Source: Typhlomys cinereus
Lineage: Eukaryota; Chordata; Mammalia; Rodentia; Platacanthomyidae
DNA length: 64,000 nt
Direction of reading: 5' to 3'
NCBI GenBank assembly: GCA_023101885.1
Contig: JALPQD010000137.1
Coordinates: forward strand, 1,922,001 to 1,986,000
A program made the position numbers and the translations under genes. The notes under the pieces were generated by a model, which saw nothing but the letters and a program-made list of their open reading frames with translations, had not been told where the DNA came from and made no database searches. The first letter of the stretch is position 1, and each line of letters opens with the position of its first letter. Positions 1-11,976 of the stretch are shown here, piece after piece.

Positions 1-339
1 AACCTCTGTCTCTTTGGCAGAGGAAGACTTACCTTGGAGTGCCAGAGAAACCTCACTAGGGTACCAGTTTTAATTAGCCAAGCGCTTTCTCATATCCAAT
101 GCCTGGTTCTGCATCTGTTGATATTTCTTGCTTAACGTATGAAATAATACAAACATTCTAGTATTGAGAAATAATTATTGTTGTGACACTGACAAGTTCA
201 ACTATTAACAGAATGCAAATAGTTTCACATTTCACTATTTAAGGAAATTATTTCTAGCTTTAGAAATGATGTAATATCCCTTTAAATTTCATAATGCCAT
301 AGCTCTTTGAAGTAAAAACTCTGGAAATGAGCAACCATA
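1..339. other. Unique sequence, nothing recognised
   Basis: AT-rich single-copy-looking DNA. No convincing open frame, repeat body or RNA gene was seen on either strand. Confidence 0.5.
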
Positions 340-363
340 AGCAATTTATTTATTTATTTATTT
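340..363. repeat. (TTTA)n microsatellite
   Basis: Short perfect run of the TTTA tetramer. It probably marks an old retroelement tail, but no element body is recognisable beside it. Confidence 0.9.
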
Positions 364-436
364 GATCATCAAAGTATTGGCACATCTCATTCTCTTAATT
401 ACAGCTGGCTTTCCAGCCTTGCCCTGCTATTTATTG

Positions 437-438
437 AC

Positions 439-469
<31 letters not shown>

Positions 470-486
470 CCTCTCTCCCTCTCTTT
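437..486. repeat. (CT)n pyrimidine tract
   Basis: Nearly pure CT dinucleotides with a few CCCT interruptions. On the minus strand it produces an artefactual Arg/Glu-rich reading frame. Confidence 0.9.
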
Positions 487-811
487 CTTTCCTTATTCTT
501 AGGATGAAGCACTCTTTGATTAACCATTCTCTGTGTTGATATCAAACAGCCCTTGCCTTCTTCAAATGGATTGCTGCTTCTGTTAAATAATGCCCTAAAT
601 ATACAAAGCAGATAAATGACGACTGTTGAGCCAATGAGACTGAAGTACAATGCTAATGAAAAGACACAAAATTGATGAGCCTGACATCCAAACCAAAAAT
701 GACTCATGAAGCAGAGGATCAAGAGAAGTATAGTTTGCAGTTTCAAGTTAGAGTGGATATGATGAAGTATAAACTGGAGATAGATGGCATTTTGAAACTG
801 CTTTGTGAGTT

Positions 812-818
812 TCTCTCT

Positions 819-865
<47 letters not shown>
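812..865. repeat. (CT)n(TG)n compound microsatellite
   Basis: A short CT run passes directly into about 21 TG units. Three overlapping small open frames here are only translations of this tract (Cys-Val or His-Thr repeats) and are not genes. Confidence 0.95.
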
Positions 866-866
<1 letters not shown>

Positions 867-2452
867 ACGTACATGCATGCAAGTCATATATCTTTCTTTG
901 AAATGGTTAAATGCTTCAGGGAGCAGAGCTCTTTTGAGGGCAAAGGCCCAGAATGATATGTATCAGGGTTTTATTTCATTTCAGTCTCTTACTTATTTTA
1001 ATTTATGAGGTGTGGAGAATATTAGTTTTGAGAATGATTTAATATTTTATATTGTAAGTGATATTCTGCAGTCAGTTTGTTAATTAGATACTGCAGACGG
1101 GCTGCTTAATATTATGTGTTGACTCTACAGGAAAAGGAAAGAGAGAATATTTCTACTAGTCAAAAAGAATCGAAGGCACATGATCAAAATCCTCTAAAAG
1201 ACCATGTATTAGAGGTCCCTTCTTGTAGAACAAATTGTATTTTGCCCTTCTAAGGGTTCCCTGAGGGAGCTGGGGATAATTGGGGCTTTGCACTCTTAGA
1301 AGTTTTCTTGAGGCAGGTAGAAAAAGAAGACGGGAACCAGAGCTTTGTATTTAAATTAAGAAAAAAAAAACCATGTCTGGGAAAATTAGAATACTTTTGG
1401 AAGACTAGATCCATTAGAATGGATTTCCCTGTTTTGATTTCCTTGGAAAACCCAGTTTGAAATGACAATTTTTATGTCATTTCCTGATGGTCTTGCCCTC
1501 AGTACCAACATCTCCTAACTAAAGAAATGACATATGGCCTTTCTATACATTCTTTATATATTTAGCCTTTTACTTGGAGAATGTAGGACTAGGGAAAACG
1601 GAAATTGAGAAGACAGAAGAAGATGGATGTTCTATCCATGCCATACAAGCTGTTGGCTTCTTCCCTTCATATCCACTGTGTTTTTTTATTTTGCTGGCCA
1701 GAGTTTTACAAGAGTGAGGGTACTTGTCTAATATTCAATTTGTCATATCATTTAATCACACGGACTTTCTTTTGCATAGTACAAAATAAACACACCCAAC
1801 TTAAATGAATATTCACAATATATCATAAAGAGAGATTAAATTACATGATTCATTTTAAGACGAAGTCCAGGTGCCTGAAGTCAAAATAAAATAAAATAAA
1901 ACTCCTGACAGTAATGCAGCTTTCATAAGCAACCCAGTAAAAACAAATTACTCTATAGCAAGATATAAGCCATAATATAAGGCAATATTTTTGAGCTGTG
2001 CTTTGAAAGAACCTAATGGTGACACCAAATGTAAATAGAATAGTTCAAGTATTTGTCCATGATCACAAAAATGACCTTCAACCTTAGAACTGCTAATGTA
2101 AATTATATATTTCCATTCATTTCTTTGCATTTTGTCTGTTGGGTTCTATTTATCATATCTGAATAGTAATTTATTGAAGTACTTTCCTGGAACTAATGTT
2201 ACCAATATTAATATATGAAAATAAGAAATTATTTTTCCCATCAAAATAACATTTTCCACAGGGAATAGTCAACAGTTTTTATCATTTTCTCTTGAGTTTC
2301 ATGTTCATCATGAACCCATAATTAAGAAACAAAAGGAAAAAGATACTGGATCAGAAGGAGCTCTAGTCTTCCCCCTAGAAATACAAAGTGGCAGCTATCC
2401 ACAGACAAACATGCCTGCATAGCTATCCCAGCGCTTGGGATGAGACTCCTCT
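866..2452. other. Unique sequence, no gene seen
   Basis: AT-rich DNA without a recognisable exon or repeat body. A short AAAAT-type run near 1886-1902 is the only simple repeat. Open frames stay under 75 codons and resemble nothing known to me. Confidence 0.5.
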
Positions 2453-2835
2453 TGACCTCACATTTGCTGTTGCTATAACAAATACATGGTCCAAATAATT
2501 TAGAGAGACAAGCCTAAGGTTCTTTATGTTGCAGCGCATTATGGTGACAAATAACTTCATAGAAACATTAGGAGTCAAGGGAACTGACCACAAAACATCC
2601 ACTGAAAGAGTCGAGAAATAGATATACTTTCTGACTTGTTAGTCTGTCAAAATCAAACAATTCTTTCTCCATATTATTCATTGTCCAGAGAATGGACCTA
2701 CCATGGATTGGATCTTCCCACAATTGGACAATTCTCCACAGTCTTGCTTAGAGGCTGCCTCAACTAAAGCACTCTTCATAGGTGTGCTTAAAGAATTCAC
2801 TCTTACTTGGGAAGTTGATATCTGTAACTAATGTC
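2453..2835 (+). repeat. Old rodent interspersed repeat, family not named
   Basis: Begins with a TTGCTGTTGCTATAACAAA-type head. Its 3' part (GTCCAGAGAATGG..., GGATCTTCCCACA, ATTCTCC.CAG.CTTG, AAGTTGATA) aligns by eye, in the same order, with 49796-49960. This is a diverged dispersed repeat of the kind that starts GCTGTGATAAACACC in rodents. Strand is assigned from that shared order; the family name is left open. Confidence 0.6.
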
Positions 2836-2879
2836 TGCAAGACCAAAGCACAAAACAGAAAAAGAAAACATTAAAAATG

Positions 2880-4724
2880 CAAGACAACAGCCACACAGGA
2901 TAGGATTTTATTTTGCCTATAATTCCTCCGATGGGGATCCCAAGGCAGAGATTGGTTTATCTGATATGCTTTCTGTGAATCTCATTTCCATTTTTGCCTT
3001 ATAAGGAACAGTGGGAGAATTCCTACCTGCACTCACCTAGGAGCAGAGTCAAAGTGAGGGAGGCTCCCAATGACCAGCCCATGGACTTTGGTTGTGGTAT
3101 TTCCTTGTCTAACAAGAGAAATCAGCTAGCAGTTCCATAGACCTGCCAATCAAAGGCAGTGCCACATATAGCCATAAAATATAGTAAGAAGTTCTTCCTA
3201 GCTGAGTTCTACAGCTTGCAATCTGATTTAGCTACAGAATACATCCTGAGTACCTTCCCATTCTGCAATCCTGACTGTGCAAAAAATTAGCAGAGCAGTC
3301 CTCACTAACTACATGCCATGAACAGTAATGTTAACCAACTGCAAGAGACTACTGGCTAAGCATGAGTCCAACCACTGTAAGTCTGAGACTTTACATCACC
3401 CAACTTCAGTGCATGGATAACAGTACTCATCTACCCAAACACCCTAGCAACAGCTTCGCCTGCCTGCAAACATTATCAGCTGCTTCGCTTAGAACCCCTA
3501 CTGTAACAGCAGAACAAGGTGTCTGTTTCCTCCCATGCACATATACCAATTCTAGGACACAAGGATGACAAAGAATCAGGGAAACATGACATCAAGAAAA
3601 GGAATAGGCTCCAACCAATGACCGATCCTGAAGAAAGGTCTATGAACTGACCAACAAGGAATTCTCCCTAAGGAAGTTTATTGATTCACAAGAAAATACA
3701 ACTAGACAACTGGAAACTATTAAGAAAAAACAAGACATCTAGAGTTAAATTACATAACGGAAACACTGAGATTAAAGAAGACGCGATAAACTTTTATAGA
3801 AAGCCTCAACAACTGATTAATCAAGGGAATTTATCATGGAATTTAAGAAAATTAATTTGAAATTGAAATTAGGGAAAGAAAAAGAAAAGAAATAAAAAGC
3901 ATGAAGAAGTTTGCATAATTGATGGGAAATTATCACTTTGACATTCCCAAAAGAGAACTGGGAGAAATTCTGTTTAAAGAAATAATGGTTGAAAACTTCC
4001 AAGTGTGAGCAGTGAAATGAGCATACAAATTCATTAAGCCTAAGAGTTCCCTAGCAGATTGTACTAAAGAAGGTATATACCCAAGCATGTAATAATCAAA
4101 TTATCAATAGTCAAAGACAAATTGTTTCAAAAGAAGCAAGAGAAAAGTAGTATTTAAATATATGGGAACCCTGATAAAATTGACAGTGGGTTTCTCAGCA
4201 GAAATGCTGAAACCCAGGAAAGAAAATGCTATATTCAAATACTCCCACCCCTGAGTACTATATCCAGAAAAACTGTCTTTGAGAAGTGAGGAAAGATGAA
4301 GACTTTTCTAAACAATCAAAAGATAAGGGAGCTCATCAATACTAACCTGTTTATGAGAAGTATTGAAGGAAAATCTTCAAACTAAAATGAAAACAGATTA
4401 ATAAACATAAAGCATATGAATATATAAAACTCAATTTTTAAAGTAAGAATACAAATTCAGAATTCTCTATGACCATGTTACACAAACAAAGTTAAAAGTA
4501 AATATATAGTCAAATTCAGAATTCTCTGTTATGAGAATACTACACAAACAACTTTCAACTTTCACACTGAAACTAAAAACCAATGCATTTAAGAACTCTA
4601 ACTTCTACAATTTGTTAATAGATGCATAATATCAAAATATAAGCCATAATCTGAATGAATTGTGAGAGAAGTAGCCATAGTTTTTGCAAATCATCAAAGT
4701 TAAATCACTGTTGTCACCAGACTG
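2880..4724 (+). mobile_element. Degraded L1M-type LINE, 5' region and ORF1 relic
   Basis: The text around 3568-3680 (GGGAAACATGACATC, TCTATGAACTGACCAACAAGGAATT) resembles the region leading into ORF1 of old mammalian L1 elements. The stretch 4190-4380 (TTTCTCAGCAGAAATGCTG, GTACTATATCCAGAAAAACT, AAGACTTTTCTAAACAATCAAAAG) matches the segment before L1 ORF2. Every frame is broken, so this is a fossil. The 5' boundary near 2880 is a guess. Confidence 0.65.
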
Positions 4725-5010
4725 GAATAGATGGCATAGTCAATGAATATAAGTGTATACAGCTAAGTATAAGGACTCAAGTCTGATTCTCACCACTCAA
4801 ATTTAAAAAAAAGGCACAGCAATGCACACATATAATCCCAACCCTGGAGAAGTAGCGACAGGAGTGTTCCTGGGTCTACTCAAATAGGTAGGCTTCAGGT
4901 TCAGGGAGAGACCCTGTCTCAAAAAGTAAGTTGAAGAGTGATTGAGGAAAACAAATATCATTGACCTTTGGCCTCCACAGTAATGCACATACATGATCAC
5001 ATGCAACTAA

Positions 5011-5046
<36 letters not shown>
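4725..5046 (+). mobile_element. ID/B1-composite (B4-like) SINE with CA tail
   Basis: An ID-like tRNA head (TAAGGACTCAAGTCTGATTCTCACCACT) and an A-run are followed by a B1-like centre (AATCCCAACCCTGG, GAGACCCTGTCTCAAAAAGTAAG). A B4-type end (CATTGACCTTTGGCCTCCAC) and a CA microsatellite complete it. It interrupts the old L1M element, which resumes at about 5210. Confidence 0.75.
5010..5045. repeat. (CA)n microsatellite
   Basis: About 17 CA units forming the tail of the preceding SINE. Confidence 0.95.
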
Positions 5047-5702
5047 TGTATAAAAAGATGATTTTTATAAACCTCACTATAACAACAAAGGAAAAACATG
5101 TAATAGCTGTACAAAAAAAAGGATCAAAAGATATTACTTCAAAAAGTCATCAGATCATAAAAAAGAAAGCAGAAGAAAATACAAAGCAATTAATAAAATT
5201 ATAATCATAGGTCCTACTGTATTAATTATTTTAAATATAAATGGATTAAATTCTTTAAGTTAAAAGCATAAAAAGAATTTAAAAGATCCAACTTCATGAT
5301 GTCTATAAGTAGCCTACTTCAACTTTAATGACACATATTAGCTGTAAGGGACAGGCAAAAGATTCCCTAAAATGGTAATCAAAAGGGAGCAAGAGCAGAT
5401 ATTACATATTAGATTTAATAAAAAATATTAGACAAATACTTTTGATCAAAACTGCCACAAGAAAGTAACAATAATAAATTCACTTGTATGTGGAACCTAA
5501 ATATATTGAATAACTATGATCATGGGGTATAATGTTACCGGCTCTCATGAGAAGTGAGGAGGTTAGGAAGCTGTTGACTGAAGCCTGCAAAAATTCAGCT
5601 GAACACAAGGATGAGTTCACAGAGTCTATTGGACTACAAAGCACCTACAACAATGCATTGCATTTTTGGAATTCCTTGAGCACATACAATATACTTTTAA
5701 TA
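5047..5702 (+). mobile_element. L1M-type LINE continued, start of ORF2 relic
   Basis: TAAATATAAATGGATTAAATTC at 5231-5252 and the following CCTACTTCAACTTTAATGACACA correspond to the beginning of L1 ORF2 (the endonuclease start). No frame survives. The part 5525-5700 has one 68-codon open frame on the plus strand that I do not recognise; it may be an unrelated insertion. Confidence 0.6.
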
Positions 5703-5945
5703 TTAAAAGTAGGGGTGGGGATGTGGTTCAGCTTGTAGAACAACTGTGTAAAGTCACATGCATAAAGTCATGGATTTTATCATCAGCATTAAATAAATTG
5801 AGCTGTGTGATGGTATGTGCCTGTAATGCTAGCATTCAGGAGATGAAAGCAAGAGAACCAGAAGATCAAGTTCTCCTTGATTACATTGGAAGCTTGAGGC
5901 CTGCTGGGGCTACATGAGACCCTTTCTCAAAAACTAAAATCAAAA
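5703..5945 (+). mobile_element. ID-B1 composite SINE
   Basis: GGGGATGTGGTTCAGCTTGT is an ID-like head with a recognisable A-box. GTGCCTGTAATGCTAGCATT and GGGGCTACATGAGACCC are B1-derived. Together with the A-rich end this is the fused ID+B1 structure typical of B4-class rodent SINEs. It sits inside the old L1M element. Confidence 0.8.
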
Positions 5946-6620
5946 TAATAAAACAAATTTAAGAAAAACAGCATGTATATAAATTAATGTATGTTAAGTA
6001 ATTTAATCTAGCCACTCTACAACATATAAAAATTCCAAAATACCAGGTTGGACATGACAAATATATACAATTTAATTGTCAATGAAGAATAAATAAACAA
6101 TTTAAAAACCGGTCAAAAGATAAAGAATGCCGTTTTATTATGATGAAGGGGTCAATTAATCAAGATGACACAACAATTATAAATATTTATTTAACCAACA
6201 TTTGTATACCTTAAATCTTACAGCAAACATTAACAGAACTAGGAGGACAAATTAAAGCAGCACAGAAGAAGGGGATTTTAATGCCCATTATCAATGAGAT
6301 AGTGAGATTTTGGAGAGAAACAGGGAAATAGCATATTGGAACTCCATGAACTTAGCAGACAGACATTCCAGAATATTCTATCCTACAGCATCAGAATACA
6401 TACTCTTTTTAAACGAACATGGAACTTTCTCCAACATACATCAGATGTTAGACTATAACTCTTAAATTCTTACAAGTATCTTTTCCACAGTGCTTTAAAA
6501 CTAGAAATCAACAATATGAAGAAATGGAAAACTAATAATCACATGAAAATTAAATATGTTTCTGAATACCCGATGGGTTAAAGAAGACAAAAGTAACAAA
6601 TGGTGGTATTTAGGAACTGG
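5946..6620 (+). mobile_element. L1M-type LINE continued, ORF2 endonuclease relic
   Basis: 6149-6180 (GGGGTCAATTAATCAAGA), 6383-6450 (TATCCTACAGCATCAGAATA, then a CTTTCTCCAACATA block) and 6505-6580 (AGAAATCAACAATATGAAGAA, GGGTTAAAGAAG) follow the order of the L1 ORF2 endonuclease region. All frames are interrupted. The element fades out before the SINE at 6878. Confidence 0.7.
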
Positions 6621-6877
6621 GGATTAGTGAATATGGGGAAAAATTTGTAAAACAAAAAAAGTATAAAGTTTCAACTATAAGTTGAATAAGTTCTAAGTAC
6701 CTAACATGCAGACTGTCACTAATTATGTAATTTAATGTTACTTTTAGAAAAAATCTTTGATGTCTCATGCATAACAGGCAAGCATTCTGATATGAAGTTA
6801 CTCTCCTAGTCGTTACAGTTAATAATGTATTTCTACCTGAAATTTAGAGAAAACAGACATTGAAGTGCTACCACTAC

Positions 6878-7130
6878 GACTGGAGAGATGGCTCAGGGGT
6901 TAAGACTCTGCCTTGCAAGCAGAAGGACCTGAGTTCGGACCTCAGATCCCATGTAAAAATGATAGGCAAAAATGACAGTGGCCTGAACTTCGGGCTCAGA
7001 AAGGTAGAGCCTGGAAAATGCCAGAGCAAAGCAAAAAAAGAGGTAGAAGTAATCCAGAATGATTCTTGAAGTCATCTTTGGGCCTCCACAGGGACACACA
7101 GTGCCTTGTGATATATACAAACACATACAC

Positions 7131-7192
<62 letters not shown>

Positions 7193-7193
7193 G
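6878..7193 (+). mobile_element. B2-like SINE, older subfamily, with GATA array tail
   Basis: The tRNA-derived head GGAGAGATGGCTCAGGGGTT holds the pol III A box and GACCTGAGTTCGGACC the B box. The body (ATGACAGTGGCCTG, GCAAAGCAAAAAAAGAGGTAG, TGGGCCTCCACAG) matches copies at 16506 and 54817. The tail has become a (GATA)n array. This is the AT-richer, older version of the young SINE described elsewhere. Confidence 0.85.
7131..7193. repeat. (GATA)n tetranucleotide array
   Basis: About 15 perfect tetramer units with no interruption. An array this long and pure is likely to vary in length between individuals. Confidence 0.95.
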
Positions 7194-7479
7194 ATAAGCT
7201 CAAAAATTAAAATGTTCTCACTAATACCCAAAAGTCATGACTACGTAAAATAATAGAAACATTAACCAACCTGATTACAAAAATCAGTTCATCATACAAG
7301 TGCGTATCAAGTATTCGCAATGTATGCTTTACAAAATATATAATTTGGCAGTTACACTTCAACAAACTGGAATCAAAACCCAAAGTATGTACCTGACACA
7401 TTTCCAGGAGTTTTGCTTTGTTGTGCTTTACTTTGAAGAGCCCGGTGATTGTCTATGTTATCACCACCATTTTTTCCTT

Positions 7480-8562
7480 CCACATTTTTTTCCCAGTCAT
7501 ACAAGTTCAATAGGAACTCTGTCCTCTCCCTCCCTCCATCCCTCCCCAGTCCCCCTTGCACCTCCCCCTCTTTTTTCCCCTTCCTTTCACCCCCTCCCTC
7601 CCCTTCTCCCAGTGCCTCTCCCTTCCGCCCTCCCATCCCCTGGAGCATCCTTTTGTGTGAATGCCAAACCTCCCTCTGAGTCCTCCATCCTAGTGAGGGG
7701 TAAGGACTCAGTGGCATAGCCCAGAGCCCTTTCTTGAGCTCCCCATTAGTATGGGAACTCTGTTATGACTGTTAATCCCGTGCTTCTAAGGATCCTACTG
7801 CCGTGATTCATGCTAGACTTTGGGGGGGTATTGAATGTCAGCCATTGTGCAGGTCATGCAAAGTCTGACTATGGCTACTGTAGCCCAACTTGTGTGGAGT
7901 ATCTTGCATATCATTGGTCCTCCCCATCTTTAGCCTCTTACAATCTTGCCACCACTCTTCTGCAAGGTTCCTTAAGCTTTAGGAATGGGAGAGATTTGGC
8001 TAGTCTGGTTCCAGGTGAATAATGTAGGGTCTTTGGTATTCTGAATTATAGTTTGTTGTTGTTTTCAGTTTTGCTTTTCCTGTACCACCCTTGGCTGCAT
8101 CCTGATTGGTATGGAAGGTCACCTCCTAACCAAAGATAAAAGACTTTTTAAATGAAGATGCTAATATAAGATGTTAATAATATATGTTAATATAATATAA
8201 GAGATGTTAATATAAGAAGGTAGATGGAATAGAAGTAGGACACAGCAGTGGGGGGGGAGTCAGTGTCCCATTTGCAGAATGGTTACCACTTATCTGCCAG
8301 TCCCTATACCCTCCCTGATTGGTAAGATCAAACCTCTTCAGTCACAGGTGACCAGGAAGGGAAGTAAGAGTGAGCTTCACCAGCTGTCTCGCTACTTCAA
8401 TGCAATACTTGACAGTGACTTATTTTCTCTACTGAAGCATGATCCCCTCTCTCCTTTTTTTCTGGGGGCCCTCCTTACCCTTCCCTCCTGTTTATAATCT
8501 TTACAATTATAGTAGGTTTTACAGAGATTTATCTTTGAATATGTCATTAAGTGGGCTTGGTA
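7480..8562 (-). mobile_element. L1 3' UTR (rodent lineage)
   Basis: Read on the minus strand this is the 3' UTR that follows the ORF2 stop. It carries a purine-rich tract (the CT-rich block 7520-7640 on the plus strand) and ends in a short A-run (T-run near 7486). Long blocks match 13690-14670, for example CTGCCAG...CCTC...GGTAAGATCA and GTGACCAGGAAGG, so both belong to one L1 lineage. A TTAATATAAGA-type micro-expansion lies at 8160-8220. Confidence 0.85.
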
Positions 8563-8850
8563 CTAGGATCTACCTATTAAGGAGTACATACGGTATCTAG
8601 TTTTCTGTGTCTGGGATACTTCATTCAATATAATTCTTTCTAATTCCACCCATTTCCTGGCAAATTTTTTTAATTCATCTTTTTTGATGGCTGAGTAGTA
8701 CTCCATTATATAAATATACCACATTTTCCTTATCCATTTGTCAACTGTTGGGCATTTGGGTTGATTCCATGACTTTGCTATTGTAAATAGATTAGCACCA
8801 TTTTTACAACCAGTATGTTCATTCTTCGAACTTTTGTGCTGCATTTTGAT
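8563..8850 (-). pseudogene. L1 ORF2 C-terminal fragment (5'-truncated LINE-1)
   Basis: An uninterrupted frame of about 93 codons encodes the C-terminus of L1 ORF2p. The hallmark residues FTIAKSWNQPKCPTVDKWI, MWYIYIMEYYSAIKKDEL and SQTQKTRYRMYSLIGR are visible, followed by a stop. ORF2p is the endonuclease/reverse transcriptase; only the end beyond the RT domain is present here. It is truncated at its 5' end near 8850, so it cannot produce a functional enzyme. The open frame suggests a moderately recent insertion. Confidence 0.9.
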
Positions 8851-9905
8851 ACTATAAATACTCTTTCAAATCATTTCATCTTGTGACACCTGTTATGCTT
8901 TGCCAATGTAATTTCTTTGAGGCATCACAAACTACATCCATAAAAGAGAATAAACTTTATTGATAAATATTACCTATGTCCTGAATGCCCTGTCCTTCTG
9001 ACTCTCCTCAGACCTCCCTGAGACACAACAATACTGGAAGCAGATCAATTAATTACCCTTCGAGGGCTCTAAGTGTTCAAGTGAAAGGAAGATTACTAGT
9101 ACATCTCTCACATTTAATCAAAAACCTAGAAATGATTAAGCTAAGTCAAGAAAGCATGTCAAAAGCCAAGAGATATTACAGTTACCCAAACTGTGAATAC
9201 AAAGGGTATGTTCTTTATGGAAAAAACAGCTGCTCTAATGAACTCACAATTATTTAAAAAAAAGTTAAAAAGATTTATGCTTAGTGGCTCCGATAGATCA
9301 AGCCAGCTATGTCATTCTTTAAACCCAAGCTCAATCCAGAATAGGACCCTGACTTTATTTCTATAAAGACCTAGAGAAGAGAGGAAGTTGCAGAAGAAAA
9401 GTCTGAAGCTAGGAGAGGCTGATTTGTGAGGTTTAAGGAAAAACACCATCTCCATAACATAAGGCTGAGTGAAACAGCTAGTGCTGGTTTAGACAGGCAT
9501 CAAGTTACCCTAGACATCCAGCTAAGATCGCTGAGGAAGGTGGCCTGCACACCAAACAACAGGATTCAATGCAGATGAAGCAGCCTTCTGTTGGAAAACG
9601 CCCTCCAGGTCTTTCACAGCTAGAGAATCTTATTTCAAAGGACAGGCTGACAGTCTTGTATGGGGTGAGCACAGCTGAAGACTTTTAAGTTGAAGCCAAT
9701 GCTCATCTATCATTCTAAAAATGTGAAGGTCTTTAAGAATCACAGTAAATCTGCTTCGTTTTGCTGTATAAATGGAACGAGCCTGAGTGACAGCACTTAT
9801 GTTTACAATATGGTTTAGCGAATTTATTATTTTCATTGTACAATTAGCTTACAAAATAGCAGACTTCCTCATGACATTTTCATAATAATTTGAGCAAACG
9901 CCCTC
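8851..9905. other. Unique sequence, no gene seen
   Basis: No repeat body or exon recognised. A 90-codon plus-strand frame (8985-9257) has no known motif, signal peptide or compositional bias that would support coding. Confidence 0.5.
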
Positions 9906-10290
9906 CATTCCAGTTACTCATCTATTGCTGTGAGAATATACTCTGGCTCAACCAACTTAAGGGAGAAAGCATTTATTATTTTGGTGTATGGCTCCAGAGA
10001 GTATCTAGTCCAATCATGATGGGAAATACACAATGGAAAGCAAGAAAGCCAAAGCAGAAGGTTGGGTTCAGGGCACAGCAGTCATCAGGAGGCAGACAGA
10101 GGAAATGACAAGAGATGAAACAGGACTATCAAAATCTTAAGCCCCTCTTCCCAAGTGATGTACTTCTTCTAGCAAGGCTCCACCTGCCAAAGTTTCCATT
10201 ACCTTCCCAAACAGTGTCATCAACTGAGAACCAAGTGCTTAAACACATGAGCCTATGAAGACCATCCAATCAAACCCCTACGGTATCACT
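9906..10290 (+). repeat. Dispersed rodent/mammalian repeat (CTATTGCTGTGAGAATA type)
   Basis: Starts TATTGCTGTGAGAATATACT, passes through GGCTCCAGAGAGTA, and ends with CTCCACCTGCCAAAG, CCAAACAGTGTCATCAACTG and ATGAGCCTATGAAGACC. The same order of blocks occurs at 50040-50390, and partly at 13370-14760 and 26990-27115. I recognise the repeat but do not assign a family. Confidence 0.7.
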
Positions 10291-10429
10291 CCCATCCATG
10301 TTTATAATTTTTTACCCTTCTCCTGACTTCCATTTTTATATTATATGTTTTCTATTAACACTCGCTACTCTTCTCTCTTAAAATTTTGATTTTTCTCCTC
10401 TCATAAGACCTTTTCTAGTTTCCTGGTTT

Positions 10430-10433
<4 letters not shown>

Positions 10434-10475
<42 letters not shown>
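10434..10475. repeat. (CA)n microsatellite with ATGCACGCATG extension
   Basis: About 20 CA units followed by an irregular purine-pyrimidine alternating stretch to about 10522. It resembles the decayed tail of a SINE. Confidence 0.9.
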
Positions 10476-10476
<1 letters not shown>

Positions 10477-10522
10477 CACATACACATGCACGCATGCACG
10501 CACATGTATACATGCACACACA

Positions 10523-11765
10523 CTTGCCCACAATCCCACATGAATACCTGGCATAAAAAAAATAGAAGATAGAATAAAGTCAACTATTTAATAAAAAAAA
10601 GAAATTTCTTTCAAAATATCACCTCTCATTCACAAAGCACCTAACCACACAGAGAGGTCTTTTTCATGGCTGCTCATATGATGTCCATTCTGAATCCCAT
10701 AGTTTTATTTTCAAGTCTTATTATTTGTAAAGTCCATAGCTTTCCCCAGTGATTCCTTTGAAAAATATGAAGAGAGGAAACAAATTTACTTCTGAAAAGA
10801 ATCATTATTACAGATATTATTAAGAACAGCCATGATTCATGAGGGAAGAGAAAATGTCAGCGTTAAAATGACTTTGATAGAAAAGGTTGATTCCAACCCT
10901 CACAGACGATTTTCACTGACCACCAAAGGAGGGAAGTTCAGCTGTAATGAAATAGCAAAAGGACTTGGACTCGATTTAGATTACTGAAGATGTGTCTGAG
11001 TGCTGTGACCTCATGACAAAACTAACAGCAAAGCATTTGTTTCTAAAGATGAGCAAAGAAAGTGCTTTCTTGAAATGGAATCTATTTCTGGTGATGATTG
11101 TGCAACACTATTGGCTTCACAACAAAAGATTTAGCCTAGTACATAAACTTCCAAGTAGCATTTGAGGGGACTGACTCTGATTTTGTAAAGAAGTCTACCA
11201 TGGGCTTAATGCAACCAAATAAAATGCATTTTCATGGAAAGAAGAGTTTGTCAATGTAGTAAACTTCTATGCTATCTTATTTTAAGAAATTACCATGGTC
11301 ACCCCAAACTTTAGCTGTCACTACCTGATCCATCAGCAAATTTGACATCCACACAAATCTCTTTGCTGGAGAAAAGACTAGCTGAAGACTCAGAGGATTG
11401 TTAGCATTTTCCCAATAAAATATTAAGCTATGTATTTTTTAAGACATAATGCTATTGCACACACTGTACTATAAACATAACTTTTACATATGGGAAGTCA
11501 AAAATTCACAGGATTCTTTTGTAACAATATTCACTGTATTGTAGCTATCTGAAACCAAATTTGTAATATCTATGATTTTACAATATGTAATATCTGGTGT
11601 GCTATGTGTACACAGAGAGAAAGGAGAGAGAGAGGGACAGAGACTATGTCAGATTTTTAAAATCCTCTCTTGAAAAATGAAAAAGGCAAAAGACTCTATC
11701 TCCTTTATGGAAAGTAAAGGGTAAAATAAAAATACCTAATTTTTTTAAAGCAATTAATCCATTTA
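10523..11765. other. Unique sequence, no gene seen
   Basis: Single-copy-looking AT-rich DNA without long frames. A short GAGA stretch occurs at 11618-11640. Confidence 0.5.
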
Positions 11766-11767
11766 CT

Positions 11768-11842
11768 GGAGGGAGGGAGAGAGAGAGAGAGACAGAGACA
11801 GAAAAAGAGAGACAGAGAGAGAGAGACAGAGACAGAGAGATA
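11768..11842. repeat. (GA)n / (CAGAGA)n purine tract
   Basis: Imperfect GA and CAGAGA repeats. They abut the minus-strand SINE at 11843, so this is the purine/pyrimidine tail of that element. Confidence 0.9.
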
Positions 11843-11976
11843 GCCACAGTGCATGTGTGGAGGTTAGAGGACAACTTTCAGAAGTCAATTCTTTTCCTAT
11901 ACCATATGGACTCTGGAGACTGAACTCAGGTCACAATTTGTGTGTGCCTTTATCCACTAAGTCATCTTGCCAGCCC
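11843..11976 (-). mobile_element. B3-type SINE, minus strand
   Basis: Reads in reverse as the B2/B3 family: GCATGTGTGGAGGTTAGAGG, ACTGAACTCAGGTCA, CCACTAAGTCATCTTGCCAG. The last block is the reverse of the GGCTGGCAAGATGACTTAGTGG head. Diverged. Confidence 0.8.

Noticed and set aside
672..1008. Overlapping open frames in all plus and minus phases around the TG tract
   Set aside because: They consist of Cys-Val or His-Thr repeats from a dinucleotide microsatellite; no gene.
5525..5738. 68-codon frame with LTEACKNSAEHKDEF-like text
   Set aside because: It looked protein-like at first, but I recognise no family. It sits within an old LINE and runs into an ID-B1 SINE.
7300..7719. 139-codon Pro/Ser-rich plus-strand frame
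   Set aside because: It is the antisense of the L1 3' UTR polypurine tract; the composition is an artefact.
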